Shown here: piece by piece, positions 6,849 through 7,779 of the stretch
How positions within the stretch are numbered: position 1 is the stretch's first letter
How the letters are laid out: every line of letters begins with the position of its first letter
Assembly (NCBI GenBank): GCA_945874095.1
Contig: CAMCFM010000187.1
Coordinates: 1-7,779 of the forward strand
DNA length: 7,779 nucleotides
DNA from: Candidatus Kuenenia stuttgartensis
Lineage (GTDB): Bacteria > Planctomycetota > Planctomycetia > Isosphaerales > Isosphaeraceae
Direction: 5' to 3'
Notes under the pieces: generated by a model
What the model saw: only the letters and a program-made list of their open reading frames with translations
Database searches by the model: none
What the model was told of the DNA's origin: nothing
Translations under genes and position numbers: made by a program

Positions 6849-7415
6849 ATGGCTCAAGTCAAGGCGAACGACATCAGACGCGGTATGGTGGTTGTGATCG
6901 AAGGCGTAAACTTTGTGGTGATGGACTTTCTCCACCACACGCCCGGCAACCTCAGAGCCATGGTCCAGACCAAGCTCAAGAGCCTCAAGAACGGCTCCAC
7001 CATCGAAAAGCGGTTCCGCTCAGCGGACACGCTCGAAGTTCCTTATGTTGAGACCAAGGAATTCCAGTATCTCTATAGCCAGGGCGACGAACACGTCTTC
7101 ATGGACATGGAAACCTACGACCAGTTCCCTCTGAACAGCGACATTTTGGGCACATCCCTCAAGTTTGTCGTACCCAACACGAAGGTCATGGTCAAGTACA
7201 TTGACGACAAGCCCGTCTCTGTCGAAATCCCGGCTTCCATGGAATATGTGATCACCGACACCGCCCCTGAACTCAAGGGCGCAACGGCCACAAACCAATA
7301 CAAAGAAGCGATTTGCGAAAACGGCCTGACCATTCAAGTGCCACCTTTCATGAAGATTGGCGACAAAGTCAAAGTGGATACACGCACGGGCGAATACCTC
7401 GAACGCGTTAAATGA
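6849..7415 (+). CDS. efp: Translation elongation factor P (Asn-34 type)
   Basis: EF-P binds between the ribosomal P and E sites and helps peptide-bond formation at polyproline stretches. The 188-aa length is normal. The three beta-barrel domains are visible. An N-terminal KOW-like domain (about 1-63) contains the tip loop HHTPGNLRAM. A middle OB domain is at about 65-127. The C-terminal OB domain has DTAPELKGATATNQ and ends in the family signature VDTRTGEYLERVK. The loop residue that is modified Lys or Arg in many bacteria is Asn at 34 (PGN instead of PGK), so beta-lysylation, rhamnosylation or 5-aminopentanolylation there is not possible. GGAAAAG about nine bases upstream supports the start. 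Codon use favours C- and G-ending codons (CTC, ACC, AAG), more than in the neighbours, as expected for a highly expressed gene. It is followed by its own terminator and appears monocistronic. No EF-P modification gene is in the window. Confidence 0.97.
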   Translation: MAQVKANDIRRGMVVVIEGVNFVVMDFLHHTPGNLRAMVQTKLKSLKNGSTIEKRFRSADTLEVPYVETKEFQYLYSQGDEHVFMDMETYDQFPLNSDILGTSLKFVVPNTKVMVKYIDDKPVSVEIPASMEYVITDTAPELKGATATNQYKEAICENGLTIQVPPFMKIGDKVKVDTRTGEYLERVK

Positions 7416-7454
7416 TCGACTGATTTCTAAAATATCAGTGAACTCAATCCATCC

Positions 7455-7484
7455 AGCTCGCCTGACTCTCAGGCGAGCTTTTTT
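7455..7484 (+). terminator. Rho-independent terminator of efp
   Basis: An 11-bp GC-rich stem, AGCTCGCCTGA at 7455-7465 and its complement at 7469-7479, closes a three-base loop CTC and is followed by a T run to 7484. It begins 40 bases after the efp stop. Confidence 0.93.
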
Positions 7485-7487
7485 AGT

Positions 7488-7512
7488 TTGACTCGAACAC
7501 ATAACCTATAAT
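7488..7512 (+). promoter_or_regulatory. Possible promoter for the right-edge gene
   Basis: A perfect TATAAT lies at 7507-7512 just after the efp terminator, with TTGACT at 7488-7493. The spacer is only 13 bases, short for a sigma-70 promoter, so the -35 match may be chance. If used, the leader before the next start codon would be about 160 bases. The stretch 7513-7678 shows no other feature I can support. Confidence 0.35.
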
Positions 7513-7678
7513 ACAGAAAGACATTACAGTCTTACCACCCATTTTAGACTTCGTACTCCACAAAAATGTTCGACAGTTCTCACTACAGATCCTATTGCGT
7601 CCGACCCTTCACAGCGTTATCGTTAACTTAATCCACTCCAGGATCCCGCCTGAAAACACTTCGAGGTGATTTAAAATC

Positions 7679-7779
7679 ATGATTTTCCGTCGCTTTGCCA
7701 ATTCTATTGGCCAATGCGCAGGGCTTTTTGCCGTCGCGTTGACACTGATCGCACAAAGTTCTGCTCTTTTTGCCCAGGT
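7679..7779 (+). CDS. Exported protein, N-terminal fragment (runs off right edge)
   Basis: The frame opens with ATG at 7679 and has 33 full codons before the window ends, with no stop. The Shine-Dalgarno GAGGTGAT, whose AGGTGA ends nine bases before the ATG, is the strongest in the window. The translation begins MIFRRFANS, then has a hydrophobic stretch (about residues 14-24) and a likely signal-peptidase site after LFA at about residue 32. Nothing of the mature protein is visible, so no function can be assigned. Confidence 0.8.
   Translation, partial: MIFRRFANSIGQCAGLFAVALTLIAQSSALFAQ

Noticed and set aside
7020..7502. A 160-codon minus-strand frame opposite efp
   Set aside because: It is an antisense shadow of efp, running from inside the terminator region, with no family resemblance.

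Overview
The window looks like ordinary chromosome of a planctomycete or close PVC relative, with GC near 50% by eye. The evidence is family-level. There is a sialate O-acetylesterase-like esterase (SASA) joined to a HExxH metallopeptidase-like domain, and a secreted alpha/beta-hydrolase-like protein with a C-terminal beta-rich tail, both types I associate with Planctomycetes. The elongation factor P belongs to the lineage with PGNLRA at the loop tip. Many proteins carry signal peptides. Genus cannot be set from the sequence.

Layout. On the minus strand from 1538 to the left edge is one long open frame, the SASA esterase/metallopeptidase fusion, cut off by the window. Divergent from it, across 254 bp, is a plus-strand pair: a 772-aa secreted hydrolase-fold protein lacking the expected Ser and His (1793-4111), and a SAM-dependent methyltransferase (4108-4905) that overlaps it by an ATGA junction. 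A strong hairpin terminator (4927-4964) separates this pair from a convergent minus-strand pair. That pair is a secreted protein of six 46-residue cysteine-rich modules (5004-5912) and, upstream of it, a small exported Cys/His-containing protein (6145-6546). After a 302-bp divergent gap come efp (6849-7415) and its terminator (7455-7484). The window ends in the signal peptide of another exported protein (from 7679).

The most unusual item is the cysteine-module protein. It has 58 Cys in about 271 mature residues, no His, aromatic, Met, Leu or Pro after the signal peptide, and a strict 138-bp DNA period. It reads like an exported metallothionein-like or thiol-rich polymer. The adjacent exported protein also carries CC pairs and His, so the two may form a small metal- or redox-handling locus, but no function is proven. 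Other points of interest are the EF-P with Asn at position 34, where Lys or Arg is usually modified, and the apparent pseudo-hydrolase coupled to a methyltransferase.
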